Source of the DNA: Caenorhabditis elegans
Lineage: Eukaryota > Nematoda > Chromadorea > Rhabditida > Rhabditidae
NCBI RefSeq assembly: GCF_000002985.6
Contig: NC_003284.9
Span: forward strand, 1,550,001 to 1,614,000
Reading direction: 5' to 3'
DNA: 64,000 nt
Shown here in pieces: positions 1 through 12,157 of this stretch; position 1 is the first letter of the stretch, and every line of letters starts with the position of its first letter. A program made the position numbers and the translations under genes. The notes under the pieces are model-generated. The model was not told the DNA's origin. It saw only the letters and a program-made list of their open reading frames with translations, and searched no databases.

Positions 1-3000
1 CAGCACTTATGGATCCTCAACACCATCAGCGTCATCTAGTTCCTCCGGAACTATGTCCACAAATTCGGGATCAACTGGTTCTACAGTTACTGTTGCACCA
101 GTATCGTCTAGTACATTTGGATCCTCAACACCAATAGCTTCATCTAGCTCATCTGGTTCTACTGTCACCGTTGTCTCAGGATCTTCCAGCACATACGGAT
201 CGTCAACACCATCCGCGTCATCTAGTTCCGCTGGAACTGCGTCGACAATCTCAGGATCAACTGGTTCAACAGCTACAATTGTACCAGGATCTTCAAGCTC
301 GGTTGGATCCTCAACACAGTCGGCTTCGCCCAGCTCACCTGGAACTATGTCCACAGTCTCTGGACCAACGGGTTCTACAGTCACAGTTGTGCCAGGATCA
401 TCTACATCACCAGCTCCATCAAGCTCACCAAATCCATCTTCCTCACCTGCATCGACCGGCTCAACAATCACAATTAGTGGTTCTTCAAGCATAATTGTTT
501 CCACCGTCTCCGGTTCCACCGTCTCCGGATCAACCGGAACATCCCAGTCCACACTTGCATCGTCAACTGCGACACCAGGTAGTAGCAGTACCGTTCCATC
601 CTCATCAAGCCCCCAACCATCCAGTCAGTCCCCTGCACCTAATACGGGATCCACAACCCCCTCCCAGACCTCGTCCCAATCTCCTTCCCCCAGCATGAAT
701 CCCTCTTCATCGACACCCACAGGATCATCGCAGTCTACAATCACACCGGAAGGTTCGACAGCTAGCAGTCCGACTGGAAGCACTGGATCCACATTCTCAG
801 TTGCAACAGAGGTCACATCCCAATCAACCGTTCCTTCGGGCAGCTCTCTTGGAACACAATCGACCAACAGTTCCCCATCCCCCAGCTCTCTCTCCCCCTC
901 TACATCTGGAATGAGTACTTTGACCTCGGAACCATCCCCAAGTTCCACACAGTCATCAGGAGCACAAAGTACATTAACAACACCATCCCCCAACCCATCC
1001 CAATCAACCAGCTCACTGGAATCATCTACATCAGGCGCCACCACGTCATCTGGATCGGCAGGAACTACTATGACATCCCCCTCCCAATCATCATCAGTTG
1101 GAAGCTCGCAAGGATCCACTAGTCCAGCTGCATCAACGACATCAGGAGAAATGACATCTCAAGGTTCCACACAAACACCTGGATCTTCAGTATCAACATC
1201 TGCTGCGATTTTGACATCAACGCAACAATCCGTGTCTACCAATAGCCCTGGATCAACAGTGACTCGACCATCTACTGTTAGCGGTTCGACGAGTTCTGGA
1301 AGCACAGTTACCGTAGGATCCACGGAAGCGAGTACATCAGGTAGTTCAGTTGCTAGCAGTTCCCCCGCCCCATCCACTTCCCAAAATCCCAATCCTTCAA
1401 CTTCAAGCGGAAGTTCCATGATTACCCAATCCCCTTACCCATCCCAATCTACCAGCCCAGTGGAGTCCTCTACCACACCATCTCCTGGGTCACCTGGAAC
1501 CACTTTAACATCCACTTCCCCCTCCCCATCCCAATCAACTACAATTGGAAGCACACAAGGATCCACAAGCCCAGGTATTTCAACGACATCCGAAGAAATG
1601 ACATCCCAAGGTTCAACTCAAACACCAGGTAGTACTGGATCCACAGTGACTCAGCCGTCCACTGTTAGTGATTCGACAAGCTCTGGAAGCACGGTCACAG
1701 TCGGATCCACAGAAGGAAGCAGTTCCCCCATCCCATCCACTTCCCAAAATACAAATCCTTCAACTTCAAGCGGAAGTTCCATGAGTACCCAAACCCCCCA
1801 GTCGTCCCAATCTACTAGTCCAGTAGAATCGTCTACATCCGGTGCTACCTCATCTTCTGGGTCACCTGGAACCACGTTGACATCAATTTCCCCCTCCCCA
1901 TCCCCATCATCAACAATCGGTAGCTCTCAAGGATCAACCAGTCCAGTTGTTTCAACAATATCCCAAGGTTCAACGGAAACACCAGGTAGTACTGGATCCA
2001 CAGTGACTAAACCGTCTACGGTTAGTGGTTCCGCAAGCTCTGGTAGCACAGCTACAATGGGATCTACGGAAGCAAGCAGTACATCAGGTAGTTCATTTCC
2101 TACTATGAGCAGTAATTCCCCCGTCCCATCAACTTCCCAATCTCCTAACCCTTCCACTTCAGGTGGTAGTAGTACTTCCCCCAACCCATCTCAATCTACT
2201 AGTCCGTCTACTTCCGGCGCTACCTCATCGCCTGGGTCATCTGGAACAACGTTGACATCCATTTCCCCCTCCCCGTCTCAATCATCAACAATCGGAAGCT
2301 CGCAAGGATCCACTAGCCCAGTAGTTTCCACGACTTCGGGAGATATGACATCGCAAGGTTCAACTCAGATACCAGGTAGTACAGGATCCACAGTGACTCA
2401 ACCGTCTACAGGTAGTGGTTCCACAAGCACATCAGGAGAAATCACATCCCAAGGTTCCACTCAAACACCAAGATCTTCATTGTCAACTTCTCCTGCTATT
2501 TCTACATCAACGCAACAATCAGTGTCCACCAATAGCCCTGGGTCCACAGTGACTCAACCGTCTACGGTTCGTGGCTCCACAAGCTCTGGAAGCACAGTTA
2601 CCACTGGATCTACAGAAGGAAGCAGTACATCAGGTAGTTCATCTGCTACTTCTTTAAGTAGCAGTTCCCCCGTCCCATCAACTTCCCAATCCCCTAACCC
2701 TTCCACGTCCGGTAGTAGTACTCCAACCCCCAACCCATCCCAATCCACTAGTCCAGTTGTTTCAACAACAACTGGAGAAATGACATCTCATGGTTCAACT
2801 CAGACACCAAGTACTATTGGATCAACAGTGACTCAACCGTCTACTGTCAGTGGATCGAACAGTTCTGGAAGCACAGTTACCATTGGATCTTCGGAAGCAA
2901 GCACCTCAGGTAGTTCGTTTAAAACATCCCCGAGTAGCATTTCCCCAGTTCCTACCTCTTCCCCTATCCCGTCGACAACATTCGCAAGTAGCACATCAGG

Positions 3001-6000
3001 TAAGTGAATTCTAAAAAATTGAAAATATCCAGAAAGTGCAGAAAAAATTAGTTTTGACTAACTGCTAGGGTAAATATTGATACTCTAAATAATTCAAAAA
3101 AAAACAAGTGAAATCAAAAGCTTCTCAGGTTCCACGATCTCGGATGTCTCTTCAGTCTCTACGACTTCACTAGCGCCTTTGTCTAGTTCCCTCCCATCAA
3201 CAGTCCCATCTAGTACCCAATCCTTCAGTAGCACGTCCGAAGGATCTTCGAAAGCCTCTTCCTCCCCAGTTCCCTCCCAAACAAGTAGTACCCCCACAAA
3301 TCCAACCGGCTCGACTGAGTCCTCAACACTTCTATCTTCGACCATATCGGGCTCCACTCAGCACACAACAATGTCAAAAGCTAGCTCGGGCTCCACAAGC
3401 CCTTCGACAAATTCTCAGACTGGAAGCACTGTAACCATGGGATCATCAAGCACTTCCGGTGTTTCCACATCTTCAGCATCCAGTACTCAGCCTCAGATGA
3501 GCACTTCACAAGGAAGTTCAGCAGGATCCACAGTTGCTTCTTCAACAGCTAGCCCTGCTGCGAGTTCCACAGCTCCATCTTCAACTGGAACTATGAGCTC
3601 CACTTCTAGTGGAACAGTTGGATCTACAATTTCTGAATCATCGACAACAGCATCTGCAAGTTCTCAGACTGGAAGCACTGTAACCATGGGATCATCAAGC
3701 ACTTCCGGTGTTTCCACATCTTCAGCATCCAGTACTCAGCCTCAGATGAGCACTTCACAAGGAAGTTCAGCAGGATCCACAGTTGCTTCATCAACCGCTG
3801 GCCTTGTTTCAACTTCCACAGTTCCATCCTCGACAGGAACAATGGGCTCCACTTCTAGTGGAACAGTTGGATCTACAATTTCTGAATCATCGACAACAGC
3901 ATCTGCAAGTTCTCAGACTGGAAGCACTGTAACCATGGGATCATCAAGCACTTCCGGTGTTTCCACATCTTCAGCATCCAGTACTCAGCCTCAGATGAGC
4001 ACTTCACAAGGAAGTTCAGCAGGATCCACAGTTGCTTCATCAACCACTGGCCTTGTTTCAACTTCCACAGTTCCATCCTCGACAGGAACAATGGGCTCCA
4101 CTTCTAGTGGAACAGTTGGATCTACAATTTCTGAATCATCGACAGCAGCATCTGCAAGTTCTCAGACTGGAAGCACTGTAACCATGGGATCATCAAGCAC
4201 TTCCGGTGTTTCCACATCTTCAGCATCCAGTGGTCAGCCTCAGATGAGCACTTCACAAGGAAGTTCAGCAGGATCCACAGTTGTTTCTTCAACAGCTAGC
4301 CCTGCTGCGAGTTCCACAGCTCCATCTTCAACTGGAACTATGAGCTCCACTTCTAGTGGAACAGTTGGATCAACGATGTCTCAGTCTTCAACAGCAGCTT
4401 CCACAACTTCTCACACGGGAAGCACAGTAACCCTCGGATCTTCAAGTACCTCCAGTAATCAAATGAGCACTTCACAAGGAAGTTCCGTAGGATCCACAGT
4501 AGCTTCATCAACCGCTGGCCTTGTTTCAACTTCCACAGTTCCATCCTCGACAGGAACAATGGGCTCCACTTCTAGTGGAACAGTTGGATCTACAATTTCT
4601 GAATCATCGACAACAGCATCTGCAAGTTCTCAGACTGGAAGCACTGTAACCATGGGATCATCAAGCACTTCCGGTGTTTCCACATCTTCAGCATCCAGTA
4701 CTCAGCCTCAGATGAGCACTTCACAAGGAAGTTCAGCAGGATCCACAGTTGCTTCATCAACCGCTGGCCTTGTTTCAACTTCCACAGTTCCATCCTCGAC
4801 AGGAACAATGGGCTCCACTTCTAGTGGAACAGTTGGATCTACAATTTCTGAATCATCGACAGCAGCATCTACAAGTTCTCAGACTGGAAGTACCGTGACA
4901 ATCGGTTCAACCAGTGGAACAAATCCCTCCTCGCCCCGTTCCCTATCCCAGATCACAATAACGCCGAGCCCATCCCAATCAACGGAGAGTACCCAAACAT
5001 CCCTCCCATCCAGTTCCCCCTCCCCATCAACACATTCTGTGAGCAGCTCAGAAGGAACAACAATGTCTTCTGGTGCAACGACATCAGGAGACAAAATGAG
5101 TTTTCTGTCGTCGACAGGAACAACAGTGTCGTTCAGTTCAAGAGGTTGATCTGTCTATCCACACAGTTTGTCCAGCCAAACCATCACCAGTCTCACTTCG
5201 TCCATCACTTCTGGCAGCTCAACAGTGAGCTCCCTACCTACCCTTCACACTTCAACTACTCCCAACTACCTATCAACCATAACAACTGAAAGCTCGGAAA
5301 CTACCAATGATATTTCGAGTTCACCAACTTCAAGTTTCCCCTCCACATAACCCAATCCGTCGTCTACTTCCTTTACCACCACAGAAAACATTCTCACATC
5401 TCCCCTTCCTCCCCGGTCATCCCCATCCAGTACTGTTCTCATTCCGTCTAGTTCTTCAGAAACGACACCTGGTCCAACGACCCCTTTGAGTCCTTCATCC
5501 TCATCCCTCACAACCATTGCAAGTTCTATATCAACAGAAAGAACCTCTCAAATGTCCTCTCTGCACACCGAAACTCCATTGTCCACCTCCGAAAGTAAAA
5601 ATCCATCCTCACCGACTTTAATGAGTACAGATTCAAGCCAATCAATATTCTCAACCCTCCCACCCAGTTCATCCCAAACCCCATCCAGTACTTTTTCATC
5701 TAGCGTAACGACTAGCACCGTGTACGTACCTCCATCAACATCCAGTATTCCCACTACTCCGTTCTCATCTCCAGACGTAACTCCCTTCAGTTCCACATCA
5801 ATTTCCACTTTTACATACGAGCAAACGTCGTCCAAAACATCAACACTTTCATCAGTAAACCCAAGTATTTCCACCTTGTCACATACACCCACTGGTACAC
5901 CACGGACTAAACCTTCCTCTACAACGGCCAGTTCCATATTCCCATCTTCCAGTAGTGCTTCGTTGAGATCTTCTACACCATTGAGCCAAACTTCGTCACA

Positions 6001-9000
6001 AATCCCGGTTTCCACAAATTCTAATACTCCTATAAATACCGTCCTTCCTACTTCTTTATCGCCAACTCCCCAAAACACAGTGGTATCCAGTTCTCTTGTC
6101 CCATCTTCCAGTAGTACAACCTTCATGCAAACTTTGTCTAGTGAAACCACTACAGAACACCATATTTCGACCTCTTCTCGAAATCCATCAACTACTGATA
6201 CCATGTCAACGGAAATCTATTCCACTAGTCCGTTATTGCCCAGTTCTGTCACAACAAGTATTCCTTCAACTTCACAGTCTTCTTCATCTCGTCCACCAAC
6301 GACACCGATCCCTATCTCGACGTCTTCCGAGAATCCGTTCAGCACTGATCCCCTAACCACAAGGATATATTCAAGTACTTCAGTATTATCCAGCTCTGTC
6401 ACAACAAGTTCTTCGCCTACTTCATCGAAATCTTCGACCATTCTCCCTTCGTCTTCTGAATCCCCTCGTACAATAATAATCTCTTCAACGCAAACTCCAT
6501 TCAGCCGAACCACTTCTCAGACCCCTCTTTCCACCTCTTCCGAGAATCCATAAAGTGATGTCATGTCCACAAAGATCTATTCCAGTACGTCAACGTTGTC
6601 CAGCTCTATCCCAACAAGTAGTCCTTTAACTTGCCCGTCTTCTTCATCGGAATCTTCGACTAATCTTCATATTTCTCCTGAATCCTCCAGTACACCCATA
6701 GCCTCGTCAACGCAAACCTCATTCAGTCCAACTACTTCTCAGACCTCTCTCTCCACGTCTTCCGCGACTCCATCAAGTATTGATCCCAAGTCAACAGAAA
6801 TCTATTCCAGTACTACAGTGTCACCCAGCTGTGTCCAAGCAAGTAGTCTTTTAACTTCCCCGTCATCTTCATCGGAGCCTTCGACTAATCTTCCTTTGCC
6901 CACTGAATTTTCCAGTACACCCATAGCCTTGTCAACGCAAACTGCAATCAGCCGAACCACTTCTCAGATCCCTCTTTCCACTTCTTCCGAGGCTCCACCG
7001 AGTTCTAATACCATGTCCACAAAGATCTTTTCCAGTACTTCCGTACTCCCTGGCTCTGTCACAACAAGTACTCCTTCAATTTCCCCTTTTCCCCTGTCCC
7101 ATCAAAAACTTCAAAAAGCTTCCCATCTACTACAGAAAGCAGCGTCACTACACCATCTCCCAGTAGCACCCCAATAATACCTTCCACTCAAACTTCATCT
7201 ATCCAAAAAACTACAGAAATTTATATTTCGACCTCTAACGAGAATCCATCAAGTACTGGTCCCATGTCCACAAAGATCTATTCCAGTAGTTCAATACTGC
7301 CCAGCTCTGGCACAACAATACATTTTTCACCTTCCTCGACTTCCTCATTAGAGTCATCAACTAGTACCTTCTTAACTACCTTGCTCTCATCCTCAGTGAA
7401 AACACCAACCAATATTCACTCGTCTTCCAGAAGCAGCGATACACCTCTACCTCCTAGTAGCTCACCAGTAATTTCTACCAATCTAACGTCATCTAGTCAA
7501 TCGAATACACAAATCCCCGTTTTCACCTCTTCCGAGAAACCTCCTAGTTCTGATTCCATATCTACCGAAACCTACTCCACTAGCTCAGTCTTGCCCAGTT
7601 CTGCTCCTCTAACTTCCTTGTTTACTTCATCAGAAGTTTCTAGTAGTACTCCATCGCCCACAATAATTCATTTAACTAGTACTGAACAGACGACTTTGCC
7701 CAACACTTCCCCAACTACCACTCTGATCCCATTGGCCACCTCGTCTTCGGAAACTCCACAGAAAACATCATACCTTAGTAGCGCCTACTTGTCGAGTAAA
7801 TTCACTACGTCAATCCCAATTTCATCTACTTCCACGATTCGTTCTACCCTATTCACAACATCCGGAAGTTGAAGTAATAATGATTAATCAAAAATCATCA
7901 ACTCTTATTTCAACCCAAATTTTAAATTCCAATTCCACTAGCCTCTGAAGCTCCACTATTCAAAACTATCAAAAAGCAGAAGTTCGTATCTCAAAGTAAA
8001 TTAACCTTTTGTACTGCACAAGGTGAAAGTACATGTATGTATATACCCAGCATCACATATATTCCTACAACAAATCTATGTTTTTTATATTCCTACACTC
8101 TCTACAAAAATGGATCCAAACAGGTATAAACTGCACTTTCTAATCCTCACTACTGCATTCAGATCACTCGTACCGTACCTACTGCACATTTGTACTAATT
8201 TTACTGTTCCGCCATTCTAATTAATTTTCAGGTGTTGTTGCATCCCACCAATAGTATGCTCATGGACCACTTCAAGGAAGGATTAAAACTCAGGACTATT
8301 TAGCTTTACACACCCTCCCCTCCCCTATCCCACTCCCATTCAATTAATCCCCATTTTTTGATAAATTTTAATGAATTACAGGTTAGCAATGGTGCTCAGA
8401 AATTTTGATTATTTAAGCTTTGAATCTTTAAAACAATAACTAGTATGTTTTCAGGTTCATCACTCGCCACAACTTCCGCGCCAAGTGAGTTTCTTTGAAT
8501 TTTATTCTGAGCTTCGAAAAACAGTTAAATTTAAATTTGATACATTTTCAAAGCTGATTTCTGAATGTGAAGTATTAACAATATTTAAGGGAATTGCATT
8601 AGAAAGTCACAATTAATATATTGAAATGGATTGTGCTTTTGCTTTAACAAAATTTGTATTCTTAAATTTTTGGTCCAGTAAATTTGAAGCATCTTAAACT
8701 TTAAATAAATATTATTTTAAATAAATATTTTCTGAAAACTTATTTTCATATTTTCAGAACCCAGTGTGACTTGTCTGTTCATGTACGATACACAATCCAA
8801 AGAAATAGATCAAACAGCTATAAACACGTATAAAACTGTAAGAATGTTTTGATAGTCAAGTTTGTATTGAACATTTTTAGTATTTCAATTTCGCTCTACT
8901 GGTTGCTTCCAAATTGAACAATGAATCAATTTTGACTGGATACATCGATAACTTCGGATACAGTGCTGGGTTGAATGATCATCAATATTACCCTACTGAC

Positions 9001-9728
9001 GACTACAATGGTATTAAGTCTGTACCTTTCCCAATTGATGGCACTGATGACGACATTGATCTTGATTTGAAAGAGTAAGGTTTCACAATTCGCAGAAAAT
9101 TTAAAATAAAATTTCAGTGTCGACAAAAGTTTGGCAACAGCAGATTGGACACCACCAGTGGCTGACCAAACCTGCATGATTTTCATTTCTGCTGCGTAAG
9201 CTCATTTATTGGAAACATCATTTTGAAAAATTTTAGAAAAGCAACTAGAAATTTCGAAAAATTGTAAAAAAATTCGGAAAATTTAAATTTTGGAAAAATC
9301 TCTGTTTACTGAAAATCGCAACGGTTCACAAATAGTTTTGCTCATGTTCTAAATTTTTAAATTTTTTATTCATGTACACAACTACAAAATTTACAGTCCT
9401 AATGTACAATGTTAACATGACGACAATGTTAACATTGTACAATTTTAATATTAGGGCTGATGGTATTTTATTGCAGACCAGAAGATGAGTATGGGGGCAC
9501 TACTATAAAATCGACTTATACTTACTTCGAGACAGTCGTTGGAGTTCTTGTTGGAGGTAAGAGTTCATTCCAAGTTACCAGTTTTAACAACTTGTAAAGT
9601 TTTCAGGAGCTAAAAGTATACCGGGACTTTCAATTGACAAAAATATAGTTATCACGAACAATACAATGAACGACCGTGACGCTAGTGCAGTTGTCAGCAA
9701 ACTTCTAGAACTTCTTCCAACGGCGTAA
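1..9728 (+). CDS. Large Ser/Thr-rich mucin-like protein with conserved C-terminal domain (5' end outside window)
   Basis: Only the 3' part is in the window. Exons by splice signal and phase: <1-3001, 3129-5144, 8455-8484, 8758-8837, 8881-9074, 9118-9195, 9477-9556 and 9607-9728, with stop TAA at 9726-9728. The first two exons code roughly 1,670 residues of almost pure Ser/Thr/Gly/Pro, typical of a heavily O-glycosylated mucin. The last exons code about 184 residues of ordinary globular composition, with motifs TCLFMYDTQS, GYIDNFGYSAG, DDDIDLDLKD, CMIFISAA and VVGVLVGG. The alternating hydrophobic strands and Asp/Ser-containing first strand suggest a von Willebrand A-like fold; that is inference. 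The paralogue at 18678-24010 shares these exons with nearly identical lengths. The donor of exon 3129-5144 is weak (GTTGAT), so splicing around 5.1-8.4 kb is the least certain part. Likely an extracellular or cell-surface protein; exact function unknown. Confidence 0.8.
3415..4905 (+). repeat. 249-bp in-frame tandem repeat inside mucin exon
   Basis: A block beginning with GGAAGCACTGTAACCATGGG recurs at about 3422, 3671, 3920, 4169 and 4636, with a diverged, shorter unit near 4418 and a partial one near 4888. The main period is 249 bp, which is 83 codons, so copy-number change keeps the reading frame. The first copies are close to identical over most of their length, pointing to recent expansion or gene conversion. 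Each unit codes Ser/Thr-rich sequence with phrases such as STQPQMSTSQ and GTVGSTISES. Confidence 0.9.
5150..7872 (+). pseudogene. Decayed third mucin exon block
   Basis: After the intact exon ends at 5144, Ser/Thr/Pro-rich coding sequence continues in the same frame to about 7.1 kb but is broken by TGA at 5147-5149, TAA at 5348-5350 and TAA at 6551-6553. It then shifts frame near 7085-7100 and continues to a TGA at 7870-7872. Repeated phrases (ENPSS, STKIYSSTS, TSQTPLSTSS) show it was once a repetitive mucin exon. Its end, GGAAGTTGAAG at 7864-7874, resembles the phase-1 donor contexts at 3001 and 5144. This suggests three duplicated exon blocks, of which the last has died and is probably spliced out as intron. 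Sequencing error is an alternative, but four independent lesions make decay more likely. Confidence 0.65.
9392..9461. repeat. Small perfect-core inverted repeat in intron of the mucin gene
   Basis: Arms TGTACAATGTTAACAT (9403-9418) and its exact reverse complement (9426-9441) are separated by 7 nt. The symmetry extends outward to CAGTCCTAAT on the left and ATTAGGGCTG on the right, with a 9-nt insertion in the right arm. It lies in the intron between exons 9118-9195 and 9477-9556. It could be a tiny MITE or a cruciform-forming palindrome. Confidence 0.8.
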
Positions 9729-10048
9729 ATTACATCATCCGAATATTATGCCTAATCAAACACCCAACGGTTTTTCTTCCTTGTATCAATTTCCAGCTTT
9801 CTGAAATTTTCAATTTTATCAATTTTTTAAAAGTCACCAAATCAAATCTCATCCCGTCCCACCTTCATGCCCATTGATCTTTTCTTTTTTATCCCATTCA
9901 AAAACTTTCTCTATGTCCTGAATTCCCACCTAAATCCTTCCAAACAACTATCCAGAGCTTTAACTCTCTCTCCTTTTTTCTTCCTATTTTTTTCTGTCAT
10001 TCGGTTTCTGTGTCCTTGTTGCTCAATAATTGTATTTTCTAATACTAA

Positions 10049-10054
10049 AATAAA
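10049..10054 (+). terminator. Candidate polyadenylation signal AATAAA of the first mucin gene
   Basis: AATAAA lies about 320 bp after the stop codon at 9728; a second AATAAA is near 10122. No transcript evidence is available, so which is used is unknown. Confidence 0.4.
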
Positions 10055-10227
10055 ATTGCATTTTCATGTCCCCCTAATCCTTTTCCATGTTAGAAAGAAG
10101 ATGAAGCATTAGAACTTCTACGAATAAAGTTCGATTTTTGAGAAAAATCACGTGAATATATTCATGAAAAAATTAGGCCATTAGCTTGGTAATAATAAAA
10201 CAAGCATTGTAAATGAGAAAACAAACG

Positions 10228-10482
10228 AGGCCGAAGCCTAAGCCTAAGCCTATGCCTAAGCCTACGTCTACGCATAAATTGAGCCTAAGTCTAAGCATAT
10301 GCCTAAGCCTACGTCCAAGCCTAATGTTAAGACCAAGTCTAAGCCTAAACCTATGTCTAAGCCTAAGCCCAAGCTTAAGCCTATCTATAAGCCTAAGCCT
10401 ATGTCTAAAGCTAAGCCTAAGCCTAAGCCAAAGCCAAAGCCTATGTCTAAGCCTAAGCCTAAGTCTAAGACTAATTCATAAT
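10228..10482 (+). repeat. Degenerate interstitial telomere-like array (GCCTAA)n
   Basis: About 40 hexamers of GCCTAA/GCCTAT/GTCTAA follow one another. GCCTAA is the complement of TTAGGC, the Caenorhabditis telomere repeat. The array ends 7 bp before the 577-bp palindrome at 10490. Apparent Lys-Pro or Leu-Ser ORFs across it are artefacts of the hexamer period. Confidence 0.9.
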
Positions 10483-10489
10483 TTTTTAA

Positions 10490-11066
10490 AGGAGGACTAA
10501 CGGTTCGGACGATTTTGAACGTATAGTTAAACGAATTTCGTAAGGAAACTGCTCAAAAATTTTTCAAAAATTTTTTATGGCGGTTCAAAATTGTGAAAAA
10601 ATTACACTGATTTTGGCTAAAATCACGAATTTTTCCCATTTATCCGTGTCACATCTGTTCGAAGTTGGATTTTTTGGAATTATCGTCTTTTTTTACATAC
10701 TTTAGTAGTTAATCTCATTTAATTTCGTCGATTAAATAACATTTAAAGCCGATAGGTAACCAATTTCGATGATTTTTGGTTACCTTTCGGCTTTAATTGT
10801 ACTTTAATCGACGGAATTAAATGAGGTTAATCACCAATATATGTAAAAAAGGACGATAATTCCAAAAAATCCAACTTCGGACAGATGTGACACGGAAAAA
10901 TGGGAAAAATTCGTGATTTTAGCCAAAATCAGTGTAATTTTTTCAAAATTTTGAACCGCCATAAAAAAATTTTGAAAAATTGTTGAGCAGTTTCATTACC
11001 AAATTCGTTCATTTGAGCTCATTTTGGGTCTATACGTTCAAAATGGTCCGAACCGTTAGTACTCCT
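10490..11066. mobile_element. 577-bp foldback (palindromic) element flanked by TTAA
   Basis: The left half (AGGAGGACTAACGGTTCGGA onward) is repeated as its reverse complement in the right half, ending TCCGAACCGTTAGTACTCCT. The arms are about 275 bp each and the loop is about 14 nt near 10763-10776. TTAA occurs immediately outside both ends (10486-10489 and 11067-11070), the usual target duplication of piggyBac-type transposons. There is no coding capacity, so it is a non-autonomous MITE. The arms differ at scattered positions and small indels, so the copy is not brand new. Confidence 0.85.
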
Positions 11067-11070
11067 TTAA

Positions 11071-12030
11071 TCAGAAAACTCACTGTAAAATTAACCATCT
11101 GGAACTTTTTGATCCTTCGAACTGAGCAAATGTGATGTATGAGCTCTGATTGGTGTACCTGAACAATAAAACTATGCCTGAACATTACACTATATTAGAC
11201 CTAAACCTACTCGACTGTGTAAATTAGATGACGACTGCAGAAATAACAGAAATCTTGCCGCGGGCTGTACCGACAAATGTTATGGATATATTCACAAAAT
11301 TTCAAATGTTAAATTAAAGTAGATATTCAAAATTCTGACGTAAATAGCCGTACTCTGGACTGCGAAAAGGGAAGAAAAGTTAAAGTTTATTGCAGACCTT
11401 AACCTTAACCCATTAAAAATTTGAGACTTTGATAAAGCGGATGCAGAAAGGCGTCGGTTTAGTAGGAAAAACTACTGATAAAAAATGTGGAATGTGGTAC
11501 AGAAAAAAGGAATTTAAAAATGGAAATAGCAGCATGAAAAAAGTGTGGGTTACTGTAATTGCTCCGAGAGTAAGCCTAAAACAAAAATTTTTAGTAACTG
11601 CCAACTTTGAAAATTTTGAAGTTGCCGAAATCAAAATATAGTCAAAAAAATTTAAACCATGTGTATATTCCGTCAAACTTTCCATTGAAAAACGATCAAA
11701 ATTTCCCCTGAAAATTAGAATTATTACCCTCATAAAAATGATCAACGTGCAGGATTAACTTGGAATTTAAAACTCTATCAAATTTCATTTACCTATGCAC
11801 ATGGTGTATCGGCCCCGAGTTCATGGTGCATCGACTAAAACCTTGGTTGTACTCTGACAACGTGCACAAAAAATTTGACGCTTGCTACTGGAATACCTCC
11901 CAAAAATAAGTGTAACTTTATATTTTTAGATGTTATCAGCTCACAGGAAGCAGTTTATCATTTACAATTATGTTGGGAGTGACGATCTTCACAATGAGTC
12001 AGAACATAGTGGGTGTGCACATTTATCGAA
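11071..12030. other. Intergenic DNA without recognised gene
   Basis: AT-rich sequence between the palindrome and the retrotransposon. Short ORFs exist in both directions but have no recognisable family. It contains one exact copy of the dispersed 13-mer (CATGGTGCATCGA, 11822-11834) and a two-mismatch variant near 11802. Confidence 0.5.
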
Positions 12031-12157
12031 GTTAGCATATATATATATATTTATTCAATCAAAAATTTGATAACAGACAGGTCATGATAATCACCGGATA
12101 AAAGATTGAATGTTAAAGTGATCTTGCTAACCGGTAATAGTTAAGAGATCACAATTT

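Noticed and set aside
3624..4808. Repeated 72-codon minus-strand open frames (MFLSRMELWKLKQGQ-like)
   Set aside because: They simply follow the 249-bp coding repeat, whose period is a multiple of three.
10213..10500. Open frames coding Lys-Pro or Leu-Ser repeats
   Set aside because: Produced by the GCCTAA hexamer period of the telomere-like array; there is no start context or splice structure.
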